From NCBI RefSeq assembly GCF_000147875.1, contig NC_014507.1, positions 744,001 to 808,000 on the forward strand: a stretch of DNA of 64,000 nt, given 5' to 3'. Of the stretch, positions 44,272-52,684 are shown piece by piece. Within the stretch, counting starts at the first letter, position 1; each line of letters opens with the position of its first letter. Both the position numbers and the translations under genes were made by a program. The notes under the pieces were generated by a model. That model saw only the letters and a program-made list of their open reading frames with translations, was not told where the DNA came from and did not search any database. The stretch is from Methanolacinia petrolearia DSM 11571. GTDB lineage: Archaea; Halobacteriota; Methanomicrobia; Methanomicrobiales; Methanomicrobiaceae.

Positions 44272-44367
44272 AGAAGGGCGGGGAATGATTTCCCCCTTTA
44301 ACCCTCCTCCTCGTCGCGATAGTCGCCTCCTGGATGGGCAAGCATCTCTCCGGCTCCGTGAATTTTC
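44272..44367 (+). repeat. Dispersed repeat family 1, module X, copy 4
   Basis: GAAGGGCGGGGAATGATTTC opposite CCCCC, then CGCGATAGTCGCC, GGATGGGCAAGCATCTC and CCGGCTCCGTGAATTTTC. This copy is closest to copies 1 and 2. Confidence 0.75.
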
Positions 44368-44377
44368 TTCTTTGTTA

Positions 44378-44442
44378 TCTCACGGCCGGGGCTTGCGTCC
44401 TCTAATAAATTCATTTTATCTTGAAAGCGAGGGGCTTATGCC
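44378..44442 (+). repeat. Family 1, shortened module Y (copy 4)
   Basis: CACGGCCGGGGCTTGCG then CCTCTAATAAATTCATTTT, then GAGGGGCTTATGCC. It has the same layout as 43200-43240, with a second partial GGGGCTTATGCC unit. Confidence 0.6.
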
Positions 44443-44508
44443 ATTTTTCGAAAAGATGAGATCCCACTAATTCCTAAAAAATCAGGTTTCCGCAAAAAAG
44501 AATATTTA

Positions 44509-47019
44509 TTATTTGAATTCCTTATCCCACCAGTCGGGATATTTTTCCTGTTTCCTGCGGGCGACAAGACCGGCGATTACAATTATCACCAACACCACGA
44601 ACACCAAAACCATTACCGTCGATGACCATGATCCCGTTCCGCCGGAATTTTCCGGATTATCCGGTGTCGCGGTCGAAAGAACCGTTGTGGCAGGGGACGG
44701 CGACGGTGTGGCGGAAGCTGTTGCAGCCTGTGTTGCTTCCGCAGTCCGTGTTTCTTCAGGAACAATCGTCGAACCTTCTGATACGGCGATCGCGAACCAC
44801 GAAAACGACGGTGTATCAGCACTGTAATAGCAATATGTGCCGTCCTTGCCGGTCAGAGTCGTAGCGAGCTCTTCCCATTCGCCCGTCTCCTCATTGTAGT
44901 GGAGCATCACGATGTCGCCGGAACCGAAGCCATGCGACGAAAGCCAGCTCTTTTTCACTTTAAAGGAGAAGGTTCCGCCTGAGAGATCAGATTCGTCCGC
45001 ATAGTATACAGTAACGTCCTCGTACTCGTAGACATCCGTATCCGGCTCTCCGATCGAAGACGGAAGCGATCCTTCCCTTTCGACGGTGATCATAACTTTT
45101 TTGATGTCGGCCCCTGCGGTCACCGAGACTTCACCGACAGCGCCCTTGTCCATCGTAAACGACGCAGTCCCTCCGGCTTTAAGATCCGTCGTGAACCCTA
45201 CTCCCGTATCGGTGTTTGGACCGCCCCCGGTTCTCGTGGCGACATTCAGGCCGGAGGAGACAACGGTGCGAAGCGAATCCGCCATCGCAAGAGCATCCGC
45301 CCGGCCGTACCCGAAAGTCGTGTCCTTTCCTGTCTCCCCGAGGTCGACAGCCGAATTGTAAAGCGCCGCCTTCACCTCGTCGGCGGTCATTTCGGGATGT
45401 GCACCCCAGATCTGGGCGGCAACCGCCGCTACGTGCGGCGCCGCAGCACTGGTCCCGTAGAACGGATTCGAGAATCCTCCTGCACCTGTAATGCTGACGC
45501 CATCCACCCCGGTGATATCCGGTTTTGCACGGATTTCCTGCGTGGGATACGAGATGGTAACAGGTCCGTGTGAAGAGTACGATTCGATAATCGAAGGCGT
45601 TATCCAGTTTACAGCGGCGGCTGTGATTACATCCGGGACTGCCGCATGCCCGAAAACAGAATCGGCAGCGACGACATTGTTATTGAATACAATCGCCCCG
45701 TTCTTTGGTAATATGAACAACTCAAGGATTCTACTCTCCGCACTGCTGTTTTTCCGGACATCGATCTCCCCGATTATCTCCGAGGAGCCCGGATTGTAAT
45801 ATTCAATATATTCCAGCGGATCCCCTGATCCATCCTGGGTATCCACGGAATAATCCAGGTCGCCATATTCAATTTCTGAAGAGGAGTTCGATATATCGGA
45901 TAGGTAAAGATCATAGTCGTTGCCCGAACTGCCGAACTTATCGTTCCACTGCAGGATGATACGGACACCTGAGGCGGCTGGAAGGTAGACATACATGGAC
46001 GTGCGATTTGGATTTGTGCCGCCACTGAAGTCATGGAAGCCGTTTTTCCACTCATAAAATTCCCCCTGGTAATGTTCTTCCGCCAGATTTGTTGCAGCAG
46101 CTACATATACGATATCGTTATCCGAGAGCACCGATTCGAGATGATTTGCTATCGTACCGTCCTCGAAGTATGGTTGCCCCGGCCAGTAGATGTCGTCGCA
46201 GATTACTTTGCAGCCGCTTGAAACAAGAGCGTCGATCGCATGATTGAATTCAATTTCATCGTCCCCCATGTCGTGGAAATATAGTTCGGCATCGGGAACC
46301 ATATCGTGTACAATCTCAAGCATTGCCGTTCCTTCATCACCGCCAACTTCGTCGCTGAGGACGTGGACGTCGTCAGGGAGATCGCCTGATTCTTTTGAAT
46401 CGTTGATATGTTTGACGCCGTTCGATATGATCCCGATCTTCACCCCGGCGCCTGTGTACCCGTAACCGGAACGAACATTGGCGGTCTTATGGACGATGTC
46501 CCCTTCCGTCGTGACTGATCCTATACTTAAACCCGGTGCGATGACTTCCCTGACCGCTCTTACTCCATCGATTGCGGTCAGTTCATAGAGATCCCCGGTG
46601 TCGACCCATGCCACCGCAAAGTTGTTCGCCTCGTCCCTGCCTGTCACATTGGCGATATAGTCGATGTTATGCGTGGAGTAGCCGGGCAGCATGTATACAT
46701 AGACGCAAACGGGTTCGTCCGAAGAGGTTTCAACAGATGCGGAACGCATGGCAGATAATGTTACGGCGCCTGGATCGCCGGAATCCTGTGCATCCAGTAG
46801 AAGGGAGGTGGATAATTTCTTTTCGTCTTCGGTCAGGTGGTCCTTGTCTATGGGCAGGGCAGTGGAGAAATTGGATGCCGACAGGTCATTTGTTTTTGCA
46901 TACTGGTCCGGGAGGTATATTCCACTCTCTGCGCAGACACCCCAGGCAGGGAGTAGTATTTGCAGTATAATGAGGTATAATATCAGCTTTTTTATGAGAT
47001 TTTTCTGCCGGATGCTCAT
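44509..47019 (-). CDS. Surface subtilisin-like (S8) protein with PGF-pre-PGF domain
   Basis: An 836-aa protein. Signal peptide (residues 1-30, KKLILYLIILQILLPAWGVCA). The S8 domain (about 185-585) has the Asp-site strand VKIGIISNGVKH, DEGTAMLEIVHD in the His region, the oxyanion Asn in VAAATN and the nucleophile GTSAAAPHVAAVA. In the first block the usual SD or DS is SN, so the catalytic Asp may be replaced by Asn. A PGF-pre-PGF domain follows (about 595-755), then a Thr/Ser/Pro linker and a single membrane helix with RRKQEKYPDWWDKEFK inside. No PGF-CTERM tripartite tail is present, so it is anchored by its helix. It is transcribed alone, flanked by family 1 repeats. Confidence 0.9.
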   Translation of the reverse strand: MSIRQKNLIKKLILYLIILQILLPAWGVCAESGIYLPDQYAKTNDLSASNFSTALPIDKDHLTEDEKKLSTSLLLDAQDSGDPGAVTLSAMRSASVETSSDEPVCVYVYMLPGYSTHNIDYIANVTGRDEANNFAVAWVDTGDLYELTAIDGVRAVREVIAPGLSIGSVTTEGDIVHKTANVRSGYGYTGAGVKIGIISNGVKHINDSKESGDLPDDVHVLSDEVGGDEGTAMLEIVHDMVPDAELYFHDMGDDEIEFNHAIDALVSSGCKVICDDIYWPGQPYFEDGTIANHLESVLSDNDIVYVAAATNLAEEHYQGEFYEWKNGFHDFSGGTNPNRTSMYVYLPAASGVRIILQWNDKFGSSGNDYDLYLSDISNSSSEIEYGDLDYSVDTQDGSGDPLEYIEYYNPGSSEIIGEIDVRKNSSAESRILELFILPKNGAIVFNNNVVAADSVFGHAAVPDVITAAAVNWITPSIIESYSSHGPVTISYPTQEIRAKPDITGVDGVSITGAGGFSNPFYGTSAAAPHVAAVAAQIWGAHPEMTADEVKAALYNSAVDLGETGKDTTFGYGRADALAMADSLRTVVSSGLNVATRTGGGPNTDTGVGFTTDLKAGGTASFTMDKGAVGEVSVTAGADIKKVMITVEREGSLPSSIGEPDTDVYEYEDVTVYYADESDLSGGTFSFKVKKSWLSSHGFGSGDIVMLHYNEETGEWEELATTLTGKDGTYCYYSADTPSFSWFAIAVSEGSTIVPEETRTAEATQAATASATPSPSPATTVLSTATPDNPENSGGTGSWSSTVMVLVFVVLVIIVIAGLVARRKQEKYPDWWDKEFK

Positions 47020-47132
47020 AATAATTTATTTTTATATTTTGATTGCATATTTCTTCCTAATTGTTATTTTACAAGGTTTTCCCGGTGTTGTGTGGAGTAT
47101 TTTAAACTATGAGAAAGGGTTTGGTTAAATGT

Positions 47133-47175
47133 GCGGGGAGGGACGGGGTAGGGTTCCTCCTGCTCCGTGAATTCT
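47133..47175 (+). repeat. Family 1, truncated module X (copy 5)
   Basis: GCGGGGAGGGACGGGGTAGG then TTCCTCCTGCTCCGTGAATTC: the two ends of module X with the middle lost. Confidence 0.5.
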
Positions 47176-47249
47176 CTATTTTATCGTTTCAAAATCGGGT
47201 TTGATCTCTGGCTGTTTTTTCAACTTGTTTTACGTTTTCCAACAGGTCT

Positions 47250-47282
47250 CTTCCCGACAGGGGCCTACGCCCAAATAAATTT
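47250..47282 (+). repeat. Family 1, shortened module Y (copy 5)
   Basis: TTCCCGACAGGGGCCTACGC then CCAAATAAATTT, matching the short Y forms at 43200 and 44378. Between 47020 and 47596 I see no gene with confidence; a 64-codon open frame at 47413-47607 may be a remnant linked to the next entry. Confidence 0.5.
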
Positions 47283-47582
47283 CTGAAAAAAACACCTGAA
47301 TTATACTGTGAAGAAAACGAATTTCATGAAATCCCATTCATTATTAATTTTTTTATTTTCCTCGTAAATTCCGATTTAATTTTATAATAACTCCCACCCC
47401 TGTCTTTATCTGGTGCCGGAATCGCAACTTGGGATTAAAATGGAAGGAACAAACGAACGAATAACCGGGAACTTTTACTGTTTGATACCAGAAAAGGAAA
47501 ACGGCAGCCGCCCCGGAGGTCATTTACAGAATGGGTTTCATGATGGCGTTGGTCCCGGCGATGATGATCCTTCGGAGTTATC

Positions 47583-47608
47583 TTTAGTTTGCAACTTTGC
47601 AAACTAAG
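47583..47608 (+). repeat. Inverted repeat TTAGTTTGCAA / TTGCAAACTAA
   Basis: TTAGTTTGCAA and TTGCAAACTAA flank a 3-base centre. TCTTTAGTTTGCAA also recurs as a direct copy at about 47824-47837, and TTTGCA-like words are frequent across 47580-47880. This might be a regulator site or debris of an inserted element. Confidence 0.5.
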
Positions 47609-48100
47609 AAAAAGACGGAGGGCGGTTCATTTGCAGAATATTGTCTGGATGGAGGAGATCTTCTCCCTGTAAACATTTGTTTGCACAAAAATCCCGGGGC
47701 ACAGAAGATGAATAATCCGCATGCACCTTTTCAGGAGTGTGTGTGTACGCAGTATAATTGTGCAAACATAGATGAAGAATGCCCTGATATGCCGGGAAAT
47801 AAAAAAACATCAGCAGATAAGGAATCTTTAGTTTGCAAAAAATTTTTGCAATTTTTCGTAACTGTGTACAAAGTTGCAAATGTGCCGGTTAAAGTGTCAA
47901 CCGGTGATTTAAGGGGTTCGGTTCTTCCTCTTCCGGGAGTTCTCGATCATCATGATTTTGGGAGAACCACCAAGGAGCTCGGGAAGTGTGATCTCTGCGG
48001 CGATGGGAGGCGGTTTTTCTTTGGGGGAGCCTGAAGTGTCTGCGAGAGATGTTTCGGGAGGTTGATGAGAGAGTATTTGAAAAAGGAGGGGGTTAGGTAA
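47597..48100 (+). pseudogene. Zinc-ribbon protein interrupted by an in-frame TGA
   Basis: One reading frame continues through a TGA (48032-48034). Upstream it gives STGDLRGSVLPLPGVLDHH and GKCDLCGDGRRFFFGGA; downstream, in the same frame, SVCERCFGRLMREYLKKEG to a TAA at 48098-48100. The two CxxC pairs (CDLC and CERC, 24 residues between the outer Cys) form a complete zinc ribbon only if the TGA is read or repaired. The first 70 residues are less convincing and may follow another lesion (an open frame at 47413-47607 precedes). It may be a decayed gene, a sequencing error or, less likely, a recoded TGA. I cannot name the family, though I recall similar tails in other methanogens. Confidence 0.6.
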
Positions 48101-48162
48101 AGATTATGAAAAATTAATCTAAGTATGGTAAAATAAGTTATTTGAATAAATGCCGGACGATC

Positions 48163-48354
48163 TTATTTAGGCGCCTGAAGAACCTGGTTCCGGATCTCAC
48201 CGGGGACGAGTAAACCGGTCACCAGGACAATAAGGATCGCCAGACATCCGGTAACCAGGGTCAGGGTGGGGAAAGCTCCGCTTATCAAATCTAATCTGAT
48301 CCCCACGATGAACAGACAAAAGGCCAGGGAAACGACCACTCGTTCGGTTACCAT
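48163..48354 (-). CDS. Small membrane protein, 63 aa
   Basis: Two hydrophobic segments (about residues 5-25 and 30-51: VVVSLAFCLFIVGI, LVTGCLAILIVLVTGLLV) with a short polar tail. No family is recognised. It ends before the EVE gene, on the same strand, 53 bases downstream. The hydrophobic pattern and a normal start support a real gene, but its shortness leaves doubt. Confidence 0.5.
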   Translation of the reverse strand: MVTERVVVSLAFCLFIVGIRLDLISGAFPTLTLVTGCLAILIVLVTGLLVPGEIRNQVLQAPK

Positions 48355-48407
48355 ATTCTATGAAATGGCCTCAGGGGGAGATAACTGCATCGCCAGCGAT
48401 TCGGTGA

Positions 48408-48863
48408 TCACCCTCTCGGCGTCTCGGCGGCCTTCATGATATACTCGTAGTCTTCTTCGGGGATGGTTCTCATTGCCGTTCTCAGGTGGCCGGTCCACTG
48501 CTTCTTGTTGGTGATGAACTCCAGCTTCGGGATGAGCGATTTGAAATCGAGAGGGTCGTCGAATATTTTTACGGGCTTCAGCTTTACGCGATAGGGGAAG
48601 ACTTCTTCGCCAGGCATAGTCGGCGGTTTGATGAAGACTTCCGAGAGATCTTCGAATGGTTTCGATGTAATCTCGCAGGCGGCCATTATTGCGGACGGGA
48701 GGATCGTGTCTCCGGCGTTTTCCTGGCGGACGAATATGACGATCTTATCGCCGGGGCTTGATCTTTCGATGCTGTTCTTATTCCTCTTCGGAACGCCCCA
48801 GAGATTTCTCTTTTCTATGACCTCCCAGTTGTCGCGGTTGGTCGATGCAATCCAGATTGTCAT
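48408..48863 (-). CDS. EVE domain protein
   Basis: A 151-aa PUA-like EVE domain: starts TIWIASTNRDNWEVIEKRNL, has WGVPKRNKNSIERSSPGDKI and the end SLIPKLEFITNKKQW. EVE proteins bind modified bases in RNA or DNA and in many prokaryotes accompany restriction or RNA-modification functions. No nuclease is fused or adjacent here. An AT-rich promoter region (ACTATATAATTAAC, about 48887-48900) lies upstream. It is probably transcribed with the small membrane protein. Confidence 0.88.
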   Translation of the reverse strand: MTIWIASTNRDNWEVIEKRNLWGVPKRNKNSIERSSPGDKIVIFVRQENAGDTILPSAIMAACEITSKPFEDLSEVFIKPPTMPGEEVFPYRVKLKPVKIFDDPLDFKSLIPKLEFITNKKQWTGHLRTAMRTIPEEDYEYIMKAAETPRG

Positions 48864-48989
48864 TGGATTGAGATTTGGATTTGCAGACTATATAATTAAC
48901 AGCCCGGAATGAAAACCTGAAACCTGATTCACTCGTCAAATTCCGTGTTGTCTGTTTAGGATCCAAAAACAGTCAGGCTCAAAAAGATC

Positions 48990-49030
48990 CCCGCAAAAAA
49001 ACCTAAAAAAAAGAAATTTTATCGAACAAA
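48990..49030 (-). terminator. T-rich terminator of tfs
   Basis: On the minus strand the sequence after the tfs stop contains several T-runs (complements of A8, A7 and A7 at 49000-49029), as expected of archaeal termination. Confidence 0.5.
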
Positions 49031-49047
49031 AAAAATAAGTGGAAAAT

Positions 49048-49362
49048 TCAGTCGTATTCGCGCCAGGTGTACTTGCACTTGACGCATTTGAAGAACCTGA
49101 CCTCGGACTCATCAGCGGACCTGAGTTGCCTGAGCCACCAGTATGCGGTATCGTGGCCGCACTCCGGGCACCTGACATTCGTCGTCGGGAGGGTCGCGAT
49201 CTCTTCGGTATCCTCGACGATGACGATATCCTTTTCTTCCATCGTTCTGACTTTCATCATCTTGGACCGGTCTTCAATCTCCTTTTCAAAACCACATTTT
49301 GTACACTTAAGTTTCCCGTTTGAGGACTTCATAAGACCTTTACATTCAGGACAAAACATCAT
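49048..49362 (-). CDS. tfs: Transcription factor S (TFIIS/RPB9-like)
   Basis: Transcript cleavage factor that rescues backtracked archaeal RNA polymerase. The 104-aa protein has two zinc ribbons: Cys4, 7, 20, 23 and Cys65, 68, 93, 96. The catalytic acidic hairpin is ADESEVRF with Asp84-Glu85, so it is an active TFS rather than an inactive paralogue. The start is ATG 49362 or the adjacent ATG 49359. Confidence 0.96.
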   Translation of the reverse strand: MMFCPECKGLMKSSNGKLKCTKCGFEKEIEDRSKMMKVRTMEEKDIVIVEDTEEIATLPTTNVRCPECGHDTAYWWLRQLRSADESEVRFFKCVKCKYTWREYD

Positions 49363-49451
49363 CGTCTATATTATCTGTTTCCAATTCATTAATTCTTATT
49401 CATTCTGTCAAAATGATGCCCTTAAAATAAAGTCCGATTTGAAAAAAAGTT

Positions 49452-49511
49452 CATAAAACAAAAGTTTCATGGCCTGCTTCTTGTAAATCACAACGTGATT
49501 TTCATAGTAAA
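49452..49511 (+). repeat. Double-hairpin repeat (family 3), copy C
   Basis: CATAAAAC/GTTTCATG, then GCCTGCTTCTTGTA, then AATCAC-AAC-GTGATT and TTCATAGTAAATAA. It is the most diverged copy in the first half, while the second hairpin is identical to copy B. It lies 30 bases ahead of the archaeosortase start. Confidence 0.75.
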
Positions 49512-49540
49512 TAAATGGTTTCGCCGCAGACTTATATTCA

Positions 49541-50362
49541 ATGGAACCCCTCCTCATATACGCCGCAGCGATATTTTTCATCGGCTTTCTCCTGCTCAGG
49601 CGCCCGTATAATCTCTATTGTGCGGCCGCCGGGTGGACAGCGATCATCCTATCGATCCTCGTAGACCTTCCGCACTATATCTTCGTCGAGAACAATTTCA
49701 TGTACCCTCTCTTCGGGATACTTGGGATACCTTTCCTTGCAATAACAATCCCCGAAATCCTGAGGAACAACAAACTCACCATCTACCTGAGCAGGGGGGC
49801 GGCCATCGCGTTCCTGATCTATATCCCCTTCGGGTTCTACCAGCCGCTCGGCGACTGGCTGATCGCCGTAGTCACATCGGAGGTCTCGTCACTCCTCGGG
49901 CTGTTCGGTTTCGGCGCGGAAAAAGTCGCGTGGAATATGATAGAATACAACAACTTCCGCGTCGAGATAATCCTCGCCTGCACCGGCATCCAGAGCATCG
50001 CGATAATGCTTGGGCTTGCCTACTGCGTTCCCTCGGACAGGAGGCAGAAGCTCATGGCATTCCTGCTCGTCGTCCCGACGATATACATCCTGAATCTTTT
50101 TAGGAATGTATTTGTCGTAATGGCATACACCGGGCAGTGGTTTCAGGTATTCCCCGAGATTGCATCGAACGGGGAAATCGGGTACGAGAGCTTCTTCTGG
50201 GCGCACAATGTCATGGCCGAACTGGGCGCACTCATATTCCTCGTGCTCCTCGCTCTTGCACTGTTCAAACTGAATCCCGCGCTCGGCGAATTCGCAGAAG
50301 GAATAGTTACGCTCTACACTGAAAAAATAATGAAGATTACAGGTGCCGGTAAAGATAGATAA
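49541..50362 (+). CDS. artA: Archaeosortase A
   Basis: Membrane transpeptidase-like enzyme that processes PGF-CTERM surface proteins and enables lipid attachment. The 273-aa polytopic protein has the exosortase-family triad: Cys147 (ILACTGIQS), Arg188 (LNLFRNVFVV) and His222 (FFWAHNVMAE). About eight hydrophobic helices are visible. It ends in 26 bases of overlap with a convergent CDP-alcohol phosphatidyltransferase. A protein with the linked PGF-pre-PGF domain is encoded 2.5 kb away; no PGF-CTERM protein is seen in the window. Confidence 0.93.
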   Translation: MEPLLIYAAAIFFIGFLLLRRPYNLYCAAAGWTAIILSILVDLPHYIFVENNFMYPLFGILGIPFLAITIPEILRNNKLTIYLSRGAAIAFLIYIPFGFYQPLGDWLIAVVTSEVSSLLGLFGFGAEKVAWNMIEYNNFRVEIILACTGIQSIAIMLGLAYCVPSDRRQKLMAFLLVVPTIYILNLFRNVFVVMAYTGQWFQVFPEIASNGEIGYESFFWAHNVMAELGALIFLVLLALALFKLNPALGEFAEGIVTLYTEKIMKITGAGKDR

Positions 50363-50978
50363 TCCTCTGGAGTGCGGAAAGATTCGTGCAGACAGCGACC
50401 AGAATCACCGCTATCGCGATGAATCCCGTCAGTCCCCCGAGGATGAGGATGATAATCGTCTCCGGTCTCCCGAAGAATCCCACTCTCTCCAGGGGGTCGT
50501 CGATCTTCCCGTCCTCCCTCTTCTCGAAGCCGACCTCCGCATATACGACCGGTTTTATGAACGTATTCATCAGCGAGCCGATAATCGCAATGGCAACCAC
50601 TGCAAAGTCCGCTTCGGGAATATATTGTGCGGGTATAGGGAAGTAGCCGCTGATAATCGCAATCCCCGAAAGTCCGATCCCGAGGATGACTATGCTGTCT
50701 ACGTATTTGTCGACGATCCAGTCAAATACCGCTCCGAATTTGCTCTCTCTCCCGGTCTTTCTTGCAACCGTTCCGTCGACGAGATCGAGAACTGCCGATA
50801 TGAAAAGAAGTATTGCGCCAGAGACGAAGTATTGATAAAAGAACAGGTATGCCGCCCCCATCCCTGCAAGCAGTGACAGCATCGAGACGCTGTTCGGGGT
50901 GAACCTGAGCCTGATGAATATATTTGCGAGGGGTTCGAGACATCCGGTAAATTTGGGCCTGAGCGCAGTAATATTCAT
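50337..50978 (-). CDS. CDP-alcohol phosphatidyltransferase family enzyme (archaeal phospholipid head-group transfer)
   Basis: A 213-aa integral membrane enzyme with the complete family signature: Asp65, Asp68-Gly69, Ala72-Arg73, Gly82, Asp86 and Asp90 (DLVDGTVAR, then FGAVFDWIVD). It transfers an alcohol head group (such as inositol phosphate, glycerol phosphate or serine) to CDP-archaeol; the acceptor cannot be read from sequence. The N-terminus RFTPNSVSMLSLLAGM is typical. It overlaps artA tail to tail. In haloarchaea, phospholipid head-group enzymes were found necessary for ArtA substrate maturation, which makes this neighbourhood notable. Confidence 0.9.
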   Translation of the reverse strand: MNITALRPKFTGCLEPLANIFIRLRFTPNSVSMLSLLAGMGAAYLFFYQYFVSGAILLFISAVLDLVDGTVARKTGRESKFGAVFDWIVDKYVDSIVILGIGLSGIAIISGYFPIPAQYIPEADFAVVAIAIIGSLMNTFIKPVVYAEVGFEKREDGKIDDPLERVGFFGRPETIIILILGGLTGFIAIAVILVAVCTNLSALQRIIYLYRHL

Positions 50979-51080
50979 TTCTTATATTATGTGGACGCCC
51001 AAAGGAAAAACCCTTTTGAAAATATGAATAAGACTAAATGCTTTACAGGTTGAAGAACAACTTAAAATAAGAAGATTGAT

Positions 51081-51764
51081 ATGGCGGGAAATATTGTTAA
51101 ACCCCACGTGCTGATGATGTCGGAGATAACTGTGGATGGCAAGCTTACACTGAAGAAAGGCGCTTCCTCCAAGATCCTCATGAAATACATGGATCATGCA
51201 ACTGACATCCTCCTGCACAAAACAAGGGCCGAATATGATGCGATAATGGTCGGCTCGAATACAATCAATATCGACAACTCATTTCTTACAGTAAGGTCCG
51301 TCAAGGGAAAGAGCCCCCTCAGGGTCATCCCTTCGAGCAGGGCCGCCATTCCTCCCGAATCAAATGTGCTCGGACCCGACGCCCCGACACTCATTGCAGT
51401 GAGCAAAAAGGCCTCGCCTGAGAATATCCGGATTCTCGAGGATAAAGGAGCGGATGTGGTGTGCGTCGGCGAGGACAAGGTAGATCTTCCCCTCCTGATG
51501 AAGACCCTCGTCGAAAATTACGGGGTCTCGAAACTCATGATCGAAGGAGGGCCGACGCTCAACTACTACATGCTCCAGGACCGTCTTGTCGACGAGATCC
51601 GCCTTATACATCTTCCCTTCATAGTCGGAGGTTCGGACACGCCATCTCTCGTCGGAGGGATGCATATAGAATCCGAAGAGGAGATGTTCAGCCTCCAACT
51701 CAAAAACTACTACATGTGCGGGACAAATCTCGTTACCGAATACGACGTCCTGTACAGGAAGTGA
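51081..51764 (+). CDS. arfC: 2,5-diamino-6-ribosylamino-pyrimidinone 5'-phosphate reductase
   Basis: NADPH-dependent reductase of archaeal/fungal-type riboflavin (and thus F420/FAD precursor) synthesis, reducing the ribosyl side chain before deamination. The 227-aa RibD-C-like domain has MMSEITVDGKLTLKKG at the start, YDAIMVGSNTINIDNS, KLMIEGGPTLNYYML and LIHLPFIVGG. It is followed after 3 bases by sppA on the same strand, so the two are co-transcribed without an obvious functional link. Confidence 0.92.
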   Translation: MAGNIVKPHVLMMSEITVDGKLTLKKGASSKILMKYMDHATDILLHKTRAEYDAIMVGSNTINIDNSFLTVRSVKGKSPLRVIPSSRAAIPPESNVLGPDAPTLIAVSKKASPENIRILEDKGADVVCVGEDKVDLPLLMKTLVENYGVSKLMIEGGPTLNYYMLQDRLVDEIRLIHLPFIVGGSDTPSLVGGMHIESEEEMFSLQLKNYYMCGTNLVTEYDVLYRK

Positions 51765-51767
51765 ATA

Positions 51768-52640
51768 ATGAGCTGGCTCGAAAAAAAGATAGAATACAAT
51801 AATAAAAAAAGATCGATAAAATCCGGAATTCCCTGGCTTGTGGCCGGAGTGATAATCGCATTGATAATTATAGTTCTTTTAACGATACTGATACCATATT
51901 CCGAGAGCAAGGGAGTCTCGGTAATCCGCATAGAGGGAACGATCGAGACCGGAGATTTTTACAGCGGAGGCTATGTCGGAAGCGAATATGTCGGGAGCCG
52001 GATCCGCCAGGCGGCAGATGATCCGCTTGTCGAGGCAATCGTGCTCAGGGTGGACAGTCCGGGGGGATCTCCGGCAGGTGCCCAGGAGATAATCGAGGAT
52101 GTCCAGTATGCTAAGACGAAGAAACCGGTATTCGTATCGATGGGAGATATGGCGACGTCTGCGGCATATTACATCAGCGCTTATGCAGACAAGATCTATG
52201 CAAGCCCCGATACGCTTACGGGAAGCATCGGAACGATCTGGACGTTCATCGATACCAGCCGTTCCCTCCAGATCGAGGGCGTCAATGTCTCCATTGTCAA
52301 ATCCGGAGATATGAAGGACCTGACCTCGCAGTACCGCGGCCTTACCGACGAAGAGCAAGAATATGTCCAAGCTATGGTCGATGAAAGTTTCGAGCGTTTC
52401 CTGGACGATGTCTTAAGCCAGAGAAATATCAGCCGCGAGGACGTGGAGGAAGCCCAGCTCTACAGGGGCGAGGATGCATATGATCTCGGGCTTATCGATG
52501 AGTTCGGGAACCTGTTCGAGACGATGGAGGCTGCAAAAAATTACGAAAGGCCTGTTGCGATAATTGAAATGGAAGTCAACGAGACCACAGGTAACGAAAC
52601 TGCGATGACTACAGAAAATGGAACGGAGATTGCCGGGTAA
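51768..52640 (+). CDS. sppA: Signal peptide peptidase SppA (S49 protease)
   Basis: Membrane-bound serine protease that degrades cleaved signal peptides or membrane proteins. The 290-aa protein has a single N-terminal transmembrane helix (about 22-43) and a ClpP-like fold. Ser131 in GDMATSAAYY is the nucleophile and Lys183 (GDMKD) lies 52 residues on, the same Ser-Lys spacing as described for archaeal SppA. VLRVDSPGGSPAGAQE is the usual oxyanion region. The C-terminal tail is Glu/Thr-rich. It begins 3 bases after arfC. Confidence 0.94.
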   Translation: MSWLEKKIEYNNKKRSIKSGIPWLVAGVIIALIIIVLLTILIPYSESKGVSVIRIEGTIETGDFYSGGYVGSEYVGSRIRQAADDPLVEAIVLRVDSPGGSPAGAQEIIEDVQYAKTKKPVFVSMGDMATSAAYYISAYADKIYASPDTLTGSIGTIWTFIDTSRSLQIEGVNVSIVKSGDMKDLTSQYRGLTDEEQEYVQAMVDESFERFLDDVLSQRNISREDVEEAQLYRGEDAYDLGLIDEFGNLFETMEAAKNYERPVAIIEMEVNETTGNETAMTTENGTEIAG

Positions 52641-52684
52641 ACTGGCATCTTTCTTGGATCTTAAAAGCAAGTTCCACTATTTTT

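Noticed and set aside
44272-44442. Family 1 repeats as an insertion sequence
   Set aside because: No transposase frame and no consistent terminal inverted repeats in the copies seen.
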